NCBI GenBank assembly: GCA_964351985.1
Contig: CAYGPR010000005.1
Span: forward strand, 1 to 64,000
Direction of reading: 5' to 3'
From: Meishania sp964351985
GTDB lineage: Bacteria > Bacteroidota > Bacteroidia > Flavobacteriales > Flavobacteriaceae
Length of the DNA: 64,000 nucleotides
Shown here: positions 9,491 to 18,143 of the stretch, piece by piece
Layout: each line of letters opens with the position of its first letter
How positions within the stretch are numbered: the stretch's first letter is position 1
Translations under genes and position numbers: made by a program
The notes under the pieces: model-generated
Told to the model about the DNA's origin: nothing
The model's database searches: none
Seen by the model: the letters and a program-made list of their open reading frames with translations, nothing else

Positions 9491-10728
9491 TGCAAAAGAA
9501 ATATACATATCTCCTCTTGTTCTTTGTATTGCTCTCCATTCAGGGCAGGGCACAGGATATGGCATATTCCGGTGATCCCGATGCTTCCTATTTTAGGGCA
9601 AGAGATCTTGCCTTTGCAGGAAACCGTGATGAGGCGAGGGATACCTTACGGGCTATATTGACTACATATCCCGATTATAACGATGTCAGGGGCCTTTTGG
9701 CCAGTACGCATAGTTGGGATGGTGATTTTGACGAGGCCAGGAGACATTTTAATACCATTACCTCGAGCGATCGCCAGAATAAGGAAGCCTGGATCGCGGC
9801 CATCAAAAATGAAATATATGCCCAAGACTATTACATTGCCTTGGGCCTTGCCAACAAGGCATTGCAATATTTGGATGATGATGTCGATATTGCAGATTTG
9901 AGAACCAAGGCTTTGGAAAGTATGGGCGTAGCCAAAGAACAAAAAATTACAGTAATCCCACCAGATACACCAAAGGATACCCTAGAAAAATCAAATTTGA
10001 ATAATTCGATTCGTATTGCCAATGCTTTCGAAATTTTTGATGTGGTGTACGATCCCATGGTCTATTCGAGCATCGATTACAGAAGGGAAACCAATGCGGG
10101 TCCGATTATTTCAAGAATCAACTATGGCAACCGTTTCGAGATTCAAGGCCTTCAATACGAGGCTGATTTTTATCCTAAGTTCTCCAAAATGTTCTACGGT
10201 TATCTCAACTACGGGTTCTCCAACTCCCCAATTTACCCGGATCATAAGGTAGGAGCGGAGCTCTATTCGAATTTGCCAAAGGCGATGGAAGCTTCTTTGG
10301 GTATTCGGTTTCTTGATTTCAATAGTACGAAGGCAATGATCTATACCGCTTCATACGGACTGTATCGGGGCAACTATTATTTTTCGGTCCGTCCATATGT
10401 TACCCCAGGGCCGAAAAATAATTTAAGTTTTTCGGGACAGATCTTGGCACGAAAATACTTAAAGGACGGAGAAAACTTTTTTGGTATTCGTGGGGGAATG
10501 GGGTTTACACCTGAACTAAGACAATTACGCGACGGAGATGAACTACTTGCAGAGACTGTTCTATTCATTGAGTCTCAGCAACTGATTCTTGAATATCAAT
10601 TTACAGGAAAGAACAATCCGAATAGCTACCTGACCACTTTGGGTGTTAACCGCCAAGAATTGGTTTTTGATTCCGGTACATTCTTTTGGGCCATTTCGGC
10701 GGGACTTACCTATCAGGTTAAATTTTAA
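9490..10728 (+). CDS. YaiO-type outer-membrane beta-barrel with N-terminal TPR repeats
   Basis: Outer-membrane protein of 412 residues. A signal peptide (about 1-21, ending GRAQ) is followed by TPR-like helices (about 30-150) and then an alternating polar/aromatic beta-barrel region (about 170-412) ending in Phe, as barrel proteins do. The arrangement recalls E. coli YaiO, encoded next to the glycosyltransferase YaiP, and in outline PgaA, the TPR-barrel exporter of poly-GlcNAc. It closes the locus and is the obvious candidate for polysaccharide passage across the outer membrane. Export versus a structural role cannot be settled from sequence. Confidence 0.85.
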   Translation: MQKKYTYLLLFFVLLSIQGRAQDMAYSGDPDASYFRARDLAFAGNRDEARDTLRAILTTYPDYNDVRGLLASTHSWDGDFDEARRHFNTITSSDRQNKEAWIAAIKNEIYAQDYYIALGLANKALQYLDDDVDIADLRTKALESMGVAKEQKITVIPPDTPKDTLEKSNLNNSIRIANAFEIFDVVYDPMVYSSIDYRRETNAGPIISRINYGNRFEIQGLQYEADFYPKFSKMFYGYLNYGFSNSPIYPDHKVGAELYSNLPKAMEASLGIRFLDFNSTKAMIYTASYGLYRGNYYFSVRPYVTPGPKNNLSFSGQILARKYLKDGENFFGIRGGMGFTPELRQLRDGDELLAETVLFIESQQLILEYQFTGKNNPNSYLTTLGVNRQELVFDSGTFFWAISAGLTYQVKF

Positions 10729-10956
10729 GACCGGTTTTTTTCCCTAGAAAACAATTCCCTCGACCATCAGCCTATTTTTTCGATGAACTGCATACCCTGT
10801 AGAACCAATAAATATAGGTTCTCAGCAAGTTTAACATGTTATACAACGAAAACGGTACGATACACCACAATTAATTGTTTTGTGAAGGCGTTATAAATAT
10901 GTTTACCAAACAAATTGAAACCCAAATCATTAGTAACCCAAAACCCCTGAACCACT

Positions 10957-11055
10957 ATGCTCTATGATACCTACGGAGAGGAGTACATTGTTTTCCTCCA
11001 AGAACTGAACGAAATTTTAAGCTTAAACGAATTGGTGGAATTGGATTATATGTAA
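10957..11055 (+). CDS. Small ORF, 32 residues, paralogue of the next small ORF
   Basis: Tiny ORF beginning MLYDTYGEEYIVFLQELNEI and ending LVELDYM. The pattern Y..F(L/I)..LNEIL......L.Y is shared with the 33-residue ORF that starts 36 bp downstream, with 9 of 23 positions identical in the shared block. It lies after the YaiO gene and before a strong terminator. The sequence predicts an acidic amphipathic helix without signal peptide or membrane segment. No function is recognised. The shared pattern between two adjacent frames is the reason for calling it real. Confidence 0.5.
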   Translation: MLYDTYGEEYIVFLQELNEILSLNELVELDYM

Positions 11056-11090
11056 TCCTGTGAAACCACTTCTTATCAAAAACCCAAATC

Positions 11091-11192
11091 ATGGCAAACA
11101 AGAATCCCGACAATGCAGCGTATTTAAACTTCATTGAAGATTTAAATGAAATATTGGTTGATTTCAATATCAACAAATTAAGTTATTCTTAA
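11091..11192 (+). CDS. Small ORF, 33 residues, paralogue of the preceding small ORF
   Basis: Tiny ORF reading MANKNPDNAAYLNFIEDLNE then ILVDFNINKLSYS. It shares the Y..F(I/L)..LNEIL......L.Y pattern with the ORF at 10957 and is followed within about 20 bp by a rho-independent terminator. The two probably share one short transcript. The product would be an acidic helical peptide of unknown role. Neither ORF has a visible leader or secretion motif. Confidence 0.5.
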   Translation: MANKNPDNAAYLNFIEDLNEILVDFNINKLSYS

Positions 11193-11212
11193 ATGTGTTT
11201 AGTGTGTACAAG

Positions 11213-11244
11213 CAAAAGCCCCTTGGTTATTCCAAGGGGCTTTT
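11213..11244. terminator. Bidirectional rho-independent terminator
   Basis: The stem AAAAGCCCCTTGG / CCAAGGGGCTTTT has a short loop and T/A tracts on both sides. It lies between the rightward small ORFs and the leftward sigma factor gene, so it can end both transcripts. Confidence 0.85.
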
Positions 11245-11267
11245 CATTTTTTCACTGCCTATACAAC

Positions 11268-12130
11268 CTACCCAAGATAGGTCTTCAACAGTTTGCTTCT
11301 TGAGTTATGCCGTAGTTTTCGAATAGCTTTTTCACGAATTTGGCGTACCCGTTCACGCGTCAGGTCAAATGTTTGACCGATTTCGGCCAAGGTCATTGAT
11401 TGTTGATCGCCAATACCGTAATATAGTTTTACTACATCGGCTTCACGTGGAGACAAGGTCTCCAGCGCACGGTTGATTTCCGTATTCAATGACTGTTGCA
11501 TAAGAATATTATCGGGTCGTGGCGATTCACCCGAGCGTAAAACATCGTAGAGGTTTGAATCTTCGCCTTCCCGCAAAGGTGCATCCATGGATACGTGCCT
11601 ACCGGAATTCTTCAAAGACTGTTTTACCTCGTTGACGGTCATTTCCAATTCACTTGCAATTTCTTCGGCAGATGGCGGCGCTCATGGGCCTGTTCCAAAT
11701 ATGAAAAGGTTTTTTTTATCTTATTGATAGAACCAATTTTGTTCAAGGGCAGTCGTACGACACGTGATTGTTCGGCCAATGCCTGAAGAATGGACTGTCG
11801 GATCCACCAAACGGCATAAGAAATGAATTTGAATCCACGGGTTTCATCAAAACGTTTTGCTGCTTTGACGAGTCCTAAGTTGCCTTCGTTTATTAAATCG
11901 GGTAATTTTAATCCTTGGTTTTGATATTGCTTAGCAACGGAAACAACGAAACGCAAATTGGCCGTTGTCAATTTTTCCAAGGCGGCTTGATCTCCGGTAC
12001 GTATACGTTGTGCTAATTCTACTTCTTCACTAGCATTGATCAAATCTATTTTACTGATATCCTGCAAGTATTTGTCCAATGATTTCGATTCGCGATTGGT
12101 GACCTGCTTGATAATCTTTAGTTGCCTCAT
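11268..12130 (-). pseudogene. rpoD: Housekeeping RNA polymerase sigma-70 factor, interrupted by a one-base frameshift
   Basis: Primary sigma factor directing RNA polymerase to promoters. Together the two frames give the roughly 287-residue sigma-70 typical of flavobacteria. The N-terminal half (MRQLKIIKQVTNRE, FISYAVWWIRQSILQALAEQ, LPLNKIGSINKIKKTF, LEQAHER) covers regions 1.2 to 3. The C-terminal half (SGRHVSMDAPL, LSPREADVVKLYYGIGDQ, TLAEIGQTFDLTRERVRQI) covers regions 3 and 4. The frame shifts near 11674-11680: after AHER one base is missing from the run coding for the expected PPSAEEIA, giving a stop at 11639. Since this gene should be essential, a sequencing or assembly error is the likeliest cause. 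Confidence 0.93.
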
Positions 12131-12303
12131 ATGTGTATAGGGATTTTTGAAGTTCTACAAGAGTTCATAATACATTATTCTCGCGTCTTTTCCAAAGAGA
12201 TACGAATATTCTTATACATATTTTATGAGAACTTTAGGATAAATTCCCTAAAAATGCGGTATTTCGAGCACTTCGCTTATTTTTGGAACATGAAACGATT
12301 TGC

Positions 12304-12813
12304 ATGAGTAAGCGGGCATTTAAGAAATATCTGTCAGAATTAAAAAAGAAAGAGCTCGAAGAACAGTTCATGGATCTCTATGTGAGATTCCCTGTGGTAA
12401 AGGAATACTACGACTTCATTTTTAATCCGAAAGAAGATAAATTGGTACAAGGGGCAAAAGCCAAAATATCGAATGAGTATTTCCCTTTGAAGCGTCGAAG
12501 ACCTAAAGCGCGACGCTCCGTGGCCCAAAAATTCATAAAGCATTTTATAAAATTGGGGGTAGAGCCACATTTGGTGGCCGACGTTATGCTATATAACTTA
12601 GAGATTGCACAGTCTTTTTCTTATGAGCGAAATGTACCCGACTCTTTTTATAAAAGCATGTTGAATTCTTTTACCGAAGCGATTCACTATGTTTCCGTCA
12701 ATGGACTTCTTTTTGATTTCAAGGATAGAATTGTAAAAATTTATACGATAACACAAGAACGAAATTGGCCATTTGGGGAAGGGTTTTCCAGGGCCTTAGA
12801 TATATTGGATTGA
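12304..12813 (+). CDS. DUF6155 family protein
   Basis: Cytoplasmic protein of 169 residues from the ATG at 12304; a TTG at 12283 in the same frame would add seven residues but looks less likely. It begins MSKRAFKKYLSELKKKEL and contains the conserved block FNPKEDKLVQGAK and a basic stretch KRRRPKARRSVAQKF, features I associate with DUF6155. It is mostly helical and rich in Lys and Arg. The function is unknown. It ends 1 bp before the dehydrogenase ATG, so the two are probably cotranscribed. Confidence 0.75.
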   Translation: MSKRAFKKYLSELKKKELEEQFMDLYVRFPVVKEYYDFIFNPKEDKLVQGAKAKISNEYFPLKRRRPKARRSVAQKFIKHFIKLGVEPHLVADVMLYNLEIAQSFSYERNVPDSFYKSMLNSFTEAIHYVSVNGLLFDFKDRIVKIYTITQERNWPFGEGFSRALDILD

Positions 12814-12814
12814 T

Positions 12815-13744
12815 ATGGCCATAGTAATAATACGACAAGACGGAAAGATACCGATGTGGCAACAAGCACTAAAATCTGCAGCTAAAGATGTGGAGGTTTA
12901 TAGTTATTTAGAAGAACATCCTAAAGATAAAATTACCATGGCCTTAGTGTGGAAGCACCCAAAAGGTGAACTTTCGAAGTATCCTAACCTAAAATGTATA
13001 GCATCGAGCGGGGCAGGGGTCGATTTTATCTTTGAGGATGAAAATCGGCCTAAAAACCTTCCGATTACCCGAGTGGTCGATGTGATGTTGGCTCAAGATA
13101 TGTCGGAACACGTTATTGCTTTGATCTTTAGCTATTTAAAGAATTTAGGTCAGTATTGTATCGATCAAATGAACAAAATCTGGAAACCAAAAGATTACCG
13201 CCGAATTTCCGATTTTACCGTCGGTATCCTTGGGCTAGGTGCTTTGGGCAGCGTACTCGCCAATGATTTGGTCCGGTTTGGCTTTCGAACCCAAGGTTGG
13301 TCCAATTCTAAAAAACATATTGAGAAGGTCACTTCTTTTGCGGGCTCAGCACAACTTTCCGATTTTTTGTCCACTTCTGAAATACTGATCTGTCTGCTGC
13401 CCCTAACCGATGCGACTTCCGGTATTTTGAATGGGAAACTTTTCCAGCAGCTTCCGCAAGGCGCCTACATAATCAATGTTGCCAGGGGCGGTCATCTCAT
13501 CGATACCGACTTGATCGAGTACATCGACAGTGGACAACTTTCAGGAGCCTGTCTTGACGTATTTCATCAAGAACCCCTATCCATTGACCATCCGTTTTGG
13601 GAACACGATAAAATACATATGACGCCCCATTATGCCAGCGTATCCGATACCGATTCCGTAGTACCTCAGATTATCGAAAACTATCATCGTCTAAGAGAGG
13701 GCGAAGCCTTGATTAATGTAGTATCCCGAGAGAAAGGATACTGA
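12815..13744 (+). CDS. D-2-hydroxyacid dehydrogenase, GhrA-like
   Basis: NAD(P)H-dependent 2-ketoacid reductase of 309 residues, close in layout to glyoxylate/hydroxypyruvate reductase A. The nucleotide-binding motif GILGLGALGSVLA lies near residues 136-148. The substrate and catalytic motifs are NVARGGHLIDTDLI (Arg), DVFHQEPL (Glu) and MTPHYASVS (His). A missing second lobe or active-site change is not seen. It starts directly after the DUF6155 stop. The exact ketoacid is uncertain, with glyoxylate or hydroxypyruvate the family default. Confidence 0.87.
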   Translation: MAIVIIRQDGKIPMWQQALKSAAKDVEVYSYLEEHPKDKITMALVWKHPKGELSKYPNLKCIASSGAGVDFIFEDENRPKNLPITRVVDVMLAQDMSEHVIALIFSYLKNLGQYCIDQMNKIWKPKDYRRISDFTVGILGLGALGSVLANDLVRFGFRTQGWSNSKKHIEKVTSFAGSAQLSDFLSTSEILICLLPLTDATSGILNGKLFQQLPQGAYIINVARGGHLIDTDLIEYIDSGQLSGACLDVFHQEPLSIDHPFWEHDKIHMTPHYASVSDTDSVVPQIIENYHRLREGEALINVVSREKGY

Positions 13745-13861
13745 TAGGCTAACGATCTATTTAGTAGTCATTTACCGATTTTCAAAAGCTAGAACCTTAT
13801 TTAAGAATGGGTTTTCTTCCAAATTTCCATGGATAAATTTCGACCAAGGACAAATTTCTGT

Positions 13862-13869
13862 TAATTTTG
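13862..13869 (+). promoter_or_regulatory. Possible flavobacterial -7 element ahead of the helicase gene
   Basis: The octamer TAATTTTG matches the Bacteroidota -7 consensus TAnnTTTG and lies 56 bp before the helicase start. No clear TTG -33 element is seen at the usual distance, so this is tentative. Confidence 0.3.
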
Positions 13870-13924
13870 CAAAATTGGCGTGACGGCAAACCATCGCCAA
13901 AACCTAATTAAATAGCATCATCAT

Positions 13925-15436
13925 TTGGAGTTACAAAAAGATACCAACGAAAAAACCTTATACGATTATCAAGAGGAAGACCTGAACGCTATTTTGGAGC
14001 ATGTAGAGGGTGACGTCGAGGGTGGTAATCTATTATACCAACTACCCACGGGCGGAGGTAAGACCGTAGTATTCTCTGAAATTGCACGTCGTTATATTGA
14101 GCATACCCAAAAAAAAGTGGTGGTTTTGACCCATCGTATCGAATTGAGTCATCAGACATCGAAAATGCTGACCGGTTTCGGCGTTCAAAATAAAATTATC
14201 AATAGTGAAGTTAAAGAACTGTCCGATCAAGACGAATTCATGTGTTTTGTGGCCATGGTCGAAACCCTGAACAATAGGTTGCAAGAAGAAAAAGTCGAGA
14301 TAAACAATATCGGTCTGGTCATTATTGATGAAGCGCATTATAATTCTTTCCGAAAGCTTTTTAAGTATTTTGACAAGTCCACCATATTGGGGGTTACCGC
14401 AACTCCGCTGAGCTCCAATATCAAGCTTCCGATGAAGGATAATTACAAGAAATTGATTGTTGGCGAGTCTATTGGAGCGTTGATTAAAAAGAAGTTCTTG
14501 GCCAAAGCGAATGTTTACAACTACGATGTCAGTCTTCAAAGCTTGAAGTTGGGCATCAGTGGAGATTATACGGTCAAATCTTCCGATGAGCTTTATGGGA
14601 ATCAGAGCATGCTGGGCAAATTGGTAAATGCATACAATGAAATTGCTAAGGGTACCAAAACCTTGATTTTCAACAATGGAATAAACACGTCGCGCTACGT
14701 TTACGAAACCTTCAAAAAGGCGGGATATAACATCCGTCACCTTGACAACAAGAATACCGCTTCGGAGAGACGAGAGATCCTTGATTGGTTTTCGAACACG
14801 CCAGACGCGATTCTAACTTCTGTAAGTATTCTGACTACGGGGTTTGACGAACCCACTGTGGAAAGTATTATATTGAACCGGGCGACACGTTCGTTGACCC
14901 TTTACTTTCAAATGATCGGCCGTGGTTCTAGGGTATTGCCCAACAAAGAGGAATTCAACGTCATCGATATGGGAAACAATGTTGCCCGTTTCGGTATGTG
15001 GGACGCACCTATCGATTGGCAGGAAATTTTCCATTTTCCAGATTTCTATTTGGAGAATATCAAGAACGACGAGGATATAGAACGAGAATTCGTTTATGAA
15101 ATGCCCGAAGATCTCCGTGCCCAATTCTCAAAATCGAAGAACATCGAATACGATGTCAAGGAAGAATATAAGAAAATCTTTGCCCAAGGTCTAAAGTCGA
15201 AAATAGTCTTGGAAAACAGTATCGAGCAGCATGCCCAGATCTGCGTAGAGAATGCCGAGGATGTTTTTGATGCCCGTCTCTTGGCAAAACAGTTAAAAGA
15301 AGAGATTTCGTATCGCGTGCGGCAATATTCGTATTGCATTATGAACAACACCAAGAATTACAAAGAATGGCTCGAAGAAGATTACGAACGCAAATTACGT
15401 TCTGCCATTTCTAGAAAGTTCGCTGCCAAAATGTAA
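13925..15436 (+). CDS. Superfamily 2 DEAD/DEAH-box helicase
   Basis: ATP-dependent nucleic-acid helicase of 503 residues. Motif I is LPTGGGKTVVF with Lys46, motif II is DEAH at 135-138, motif III is ATPL, and the C-terminal RecA domain has TTGFDEPTVESI and QMIGRGSRVLP. The layout is that of the restriction-endonuclease-subunit-like helicases such as those related to RadD. About 130 residues follow the helicase core without a recognised domain. The TTG start directly precedes the conserved LYDYQEEDL segment, and no ATG lies in frame nearby. No nuclease or methylase gene is adjacent, so a stand-alone repair role is more likely than restriction. Confidence 0.88.
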   Translation: MELQKDTNEKTLYDYQEEDLNAILEHVEGDVEGGNLLYQLPTGGGKTVVFSEIARRYIEHTQKKVVVLTHRIELSHQTSKMLTGFGVQNKIINSEVKELSDQDEFMCFVAMVETLNNRLQEEKVEINNIGLVIIDEAHYNSFRKLFKYFDKSTILGVTATPLSSNIKLPMKDNYKKLIVGESIGALIKKKFLAKANVYNYDVSLQSLKLGISGDYTVKSSDELYGNQSMLGKLVNAYNEIAKGTKTLIFNNGINTSRYVYETFKKAGYNIRHLDNKNTASERREILDWFSNTPDAILTSVSILTTGFDEPTVESIILNRATRSLTLYFQMIGRGSRVLPNKEEFNVIDMGNNVARFGMWDAPIDWQEIFHFPDFYLENIKNDEDIEREFVYEMPEDLRAQFSKSKNIEYDVKEEYKKIFAQGLKSKIVLENSIEQHAQICVENAEDVFDARLLAKQLKEEISYRVRQYSYCIMNNTKNYKEWLEEDYERKLRSAISRKFAAKM

Positions 15437-15531
15437 TATTGATTCCCCCTGGAGGATGTTCTCCCAATATATTGACAAAGCCTAAAATAGGATAATATAT
15501 CTTAACCAAGGTCTGTACCTGTTACCTGCAT

Positions 15532-16776
15532 TTGAATTCGAACTTGAAAAAGAAGCTCCTTATAATTTCCCTCAATTGGCCCGCGCCTAATTATTCCGCA
15601 GCGGGAGTCCGCCTATTCCAGCTTATTGAATTCTTTCAAACTGAGGGATATCAGATTACCTTGGCCTGTACGGCGGAACGATCCGAAATGGATTTTAGCA
15701 AAGAAGGAATCGAAACCATCCAAATAAAGGTTAACCATTCCAGTTTCGATGTTTTTGTAAAGGGACTAGATCCCGATATTGTCATGTTCGACCGTTTCAC
15801 GGCTGAAGAACAATTTGGTTGGCGTGTCGCCGAGCAAGCGCCCAATGCCCTGCGAATTTTGGATACCGAAGATCTGCATTCCCTTAGAAAAACCAGAGGG
15901 GAAGCACTAAAACAGAACGTTGATTTTACAACGGACTTGTGGCTAGAAAACGATATTACAAAACGTGAGATGGCCAGCATCTACCGTTGCGACCTTTCGT
16001 TGATCATTTCAAGCTTTGAAATGAAGTTGCTTGCTCAAGCCATTGGGATCCATGAATCGATGCTACTGCATTTGCCTTTTATGCTAAATCCCTTGGACGA
16101 TAGTATTATTTCAAACTGGCCCACTTTCGAAACCCGGCAAGATTTTGTTTTTATAGGGTTTGGGGGGCACGCGCCCAATGTAGATGCCGTTCACTACCTA
16201 AAAACCGAAATATGGCCCTTGATTCGAAAAGACTTGCCAAAGGCCAAATTACATGCTTACGGAGGAAACCTTCCCCAAAGAATACGACAACTACATAATG
16301 AAAAGGAGGGTTTTTTAATTCACGGGTGGACTTCCGATGTCAGAAAAGTGATGGCCGATGCCAGAATGTTATTGGCCCCCCTACGTTTTGGAGCGGGACT
16401 CAAAGGAAAACTTGTCGATGCCATGCTCTCGGGAACGCCAAGTATCACAACCCCGATAGGTGCGGAAGGCATACATGAACCTTTGGAGTGGAACGGAAAA
16501 ATCTGCAATGACCCCGAATCTTTTGCCAAAGCTGCCATCACCTTCTACAATGACCAAATAGAATGGCATCTAGCACAACAAAACGGGCACAAAATCATCA
16601 ACCGATTTTTTGATAAAAAGGGGTTGTCCGAAAATTTCAGACAAAAATTAAAAGTAACACAAGAAAGTCTGGCAGCACACCGAGGTAAAAATTTTATCGG
16701 TAGTCTATTGCGACATCAGACATTGGCCAGTAGAAAATATATGGCAAAGTGGATTGAAGAGAAGAATAAGGGTTGA
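15532..16776 (+). CDS. GT4-type glycosyltransferase
   Basis: Protein of 414 residues with the two-lobed layout of GT-B glycosyltransferases. The N-terminal lobe contains SLNWPAPNYSAAGVRLFQL, a Gly/Ala-rich acceptor loop. The C-terminal lobe has HGWTSDVRKVMADARMLLAP followed by LRFGAGLKGKLVDAMLSG, the donor-binding glycine-rich and acidic segment. The start is TTG at 15532; a second TTG at 15544 is equally possible. It is a lone gene with no sugar-pathway neighbours, so donor and acceptor are unknown. It does not belong to the six-gene locus at 1461-10728. Confidence 0.82.
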   Translation: MNSNLKKKLLIISLNWPAPNYSAAGVRLFQLIEFFQTEGYQITLACTAERSEMDFSKEGIETIQIKVNHSSFDVFVKGLDPDIVMFDRFTAEEQFGWRVAEQAPNALRILDTEDLHSLRKTRGEALKQNVDFTTDLWLENDITKREMASIYRCDLSLIISSFEMKLLAQAIGIHESMLLHLPFMLNPLDDSIISNWPTFETRQDFVFIGFGGHAPNVDAVHYLKTEIWPLIRKDLPKAKLHAYGGNLPQRIRQLHNEKEGFLIHGWTSDVRKVMADARMLLAPLRFGAGLKGKLVDAMLSGTPSITTPIGAEGIHEPLEWNGKICNDPESFAKAAITFYNDQIEWHLAQQNGHKIINRFFDKKGLSENFRQKLKVTQESLAAHRGKNFIGSLLRHQTLASRKYMAKWIEEKNKG

Positions 16777-16795
16777 TGTGAGGGTTTGGTTATCG

Positions 16796-16867
16796 TTAAG
16801 CTAAGAGGAGTTTAAATTCCTTTTAGCAGTCGATAACGAAGTTAGCAGAATTCTTTTTTAATTTCAA
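16796..16867. repeat. 72-bp dispersed repeat, copy A
   Basis: This segment aligns without gaps to 21192-21263, with about 58 of 72 bases identical and a shared core GATAACGAAGTTAGC. Both copies are intergenic and in the same orientation. Copy A follows the glycosyltransferase stop. Its nature is unknown. Confidence 0.7.
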
Positions 16868-16928
16868 AGGCTTGGACAAACCTGTTTTACGGATTTTATT
16901 TGCAGAATAGATTCAATGAAGTTTTTAA

Positions 16929-17978
16929 TCAGTATCTACTAAAAAAGTCCCAAATCAAGGCAGAGGCATTGAGGTTTTCATTTTCTTCAATGGGAAAATC
17001 ATGACCGTAGTCATCCAGCAAGTAGTACCAAACTTCGTTTCCGTTCACACCGCCACTATTGATGTACGCAGTAGTGGTTGCGTTGATTTGCAATGTTTCG
17101 ATTTCCGAACATTCGTTCAGGTCTGACCAGAATGCTATAATGTCTTCCATGGGTGGGGCACCGCCCCAACCACCTTCAGGTGACAAACTCCCGTCGATAG
17201 GAACAACGTTATCCAACGCGCCAGAAATTTGTAATACCGGGGCAGGAAGAATAGTATTTCTATCGTTCCAATTTGGGCCGCTCATGGTTCCGGCAACACT
17301 GGCTGCACCTTTAAAGACATCAGGTCTTTTTGAAATCAAGTAGTAACTCATGAATCCGCCGTTCGAGAAGCCGCTGGTAAAAGTCCTCTCGGGGCTTAGA
17401 TTATATTCTTCTTGAAGATATTGTGCTAATCTTGACAGAAATCCTACATCGTCAACGTCGGTTGAAGCGATTTCAGAATTCCAAATAATTGTACCGTATT
17501 CATCGAACAGCCCTTGTGGGTAGACCACTGCAAATCCATGTGTTTCCGCAACATCGTTCATTCCGATCCAACCTTCAAAGTTGGAGGCGTTACCACCACT
17601 GCCGTGAAGTGCAAAAACCAATGGGGTGTCGCTGACAACACTATCTGGCATATAGATGAGATATTCCCTTTCCAAACCATTATGGGTGAAGGTGCAATCG
17701 GTACAGTTCAATTCACGGGATACCCAACTGATGTCCGAATCGTTGCCCTCCCCATCCTCGGTATCAGAATCGGTTTCGTCATTCAGGTCAGAATCCGCAT
17801 CCGTCTTCTCGTCATCATCCGAGTTTGTCTCTTCAGCCGAAATTTCGGTGTCGATTTTTTCTTCGGTGTTATGTGTCGCCATTTTTTCAGAGGAATCACA
17901 TGACACAAGGGATGCCAAGAACGTGAACAGCATTAGCGAATGGACAAATCGGCCCGGAAAAGAATATTTTAACGCCAT
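16929..17978 (-). CDS. PHB-depolymerase/feruloyl-esterase-like lipoprotein
   Basis: Secreted alpha/beta hydrolase of 349 residues. A lipoprotein signal ends in LASLVSC, and a strongly acidic linker of Asp, Glu, Ser and Thr (about residues 36-85) would hold the domain away from the membrane. The catalytic domain begins with FALHGSGGNASNFEGW, with oxyanion-hole features, and has nucleophile Ser205 in GFSNGGFM; the likely catalytic His is in DDYGHDFP near the C-terminus. The family acts on polyhydroxybutyrate, feruloyl or acetyl esters; for a surface lipoprotein in this phylum an ester on plant or algal polymer is plausible. Confidence 0.85.
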   Translation of the reverse strand: MALKYSFPGRFVHSLMLFTFLASLVSCDSSEKMATHNTEEKIDTEISAEETNSDDDEKTDADSDLNDETDSDTEDGEGNDSDISWVSRELNCTDCTFTHNGLEREYLIYMPDSVVSDTPLVFALHGSGGNASNFEGWIGMNDVAETHGFAVVYPQGLFDEYGTIIWNSEIASTDVDDVGFLSRLAQYLQEEYNLSPERTFTSGFSNGGFMSYYLISKRPDVFKGAASVAGTMSGPNWNDRNTILPAPVLQISGALDNVVPIDGSLSPEGGWGGAPPMEDIIAFWSDLNECSEIETLQINATTTAYINSGGVNGNEVWYYLLDDYGHDFPIEENENLNASALIWDFFSRY

Positions 17979-18143
17979 AGTATTCTATTGATTTATTTGT
18001 TAGTCCACCAATGAGCATATAATCTGCTTTCACGGCACATTTTGATTTTATACGATAGGTAGGAAGTTCATTTCGGGGATAGATAGCTAATTTACAGGAA
18101 ACTTCGGGAATTTCAATGATTGGACCCATAAATATAGGGCTGA

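Noticed and set aside
14042..14740. Long open frame (232 codons) on the minus strand
   Set aside because: It lies wholly antisense to the SF2 helicase gene, whose motifs are intact, and its translation has no recognisable domain or signal.
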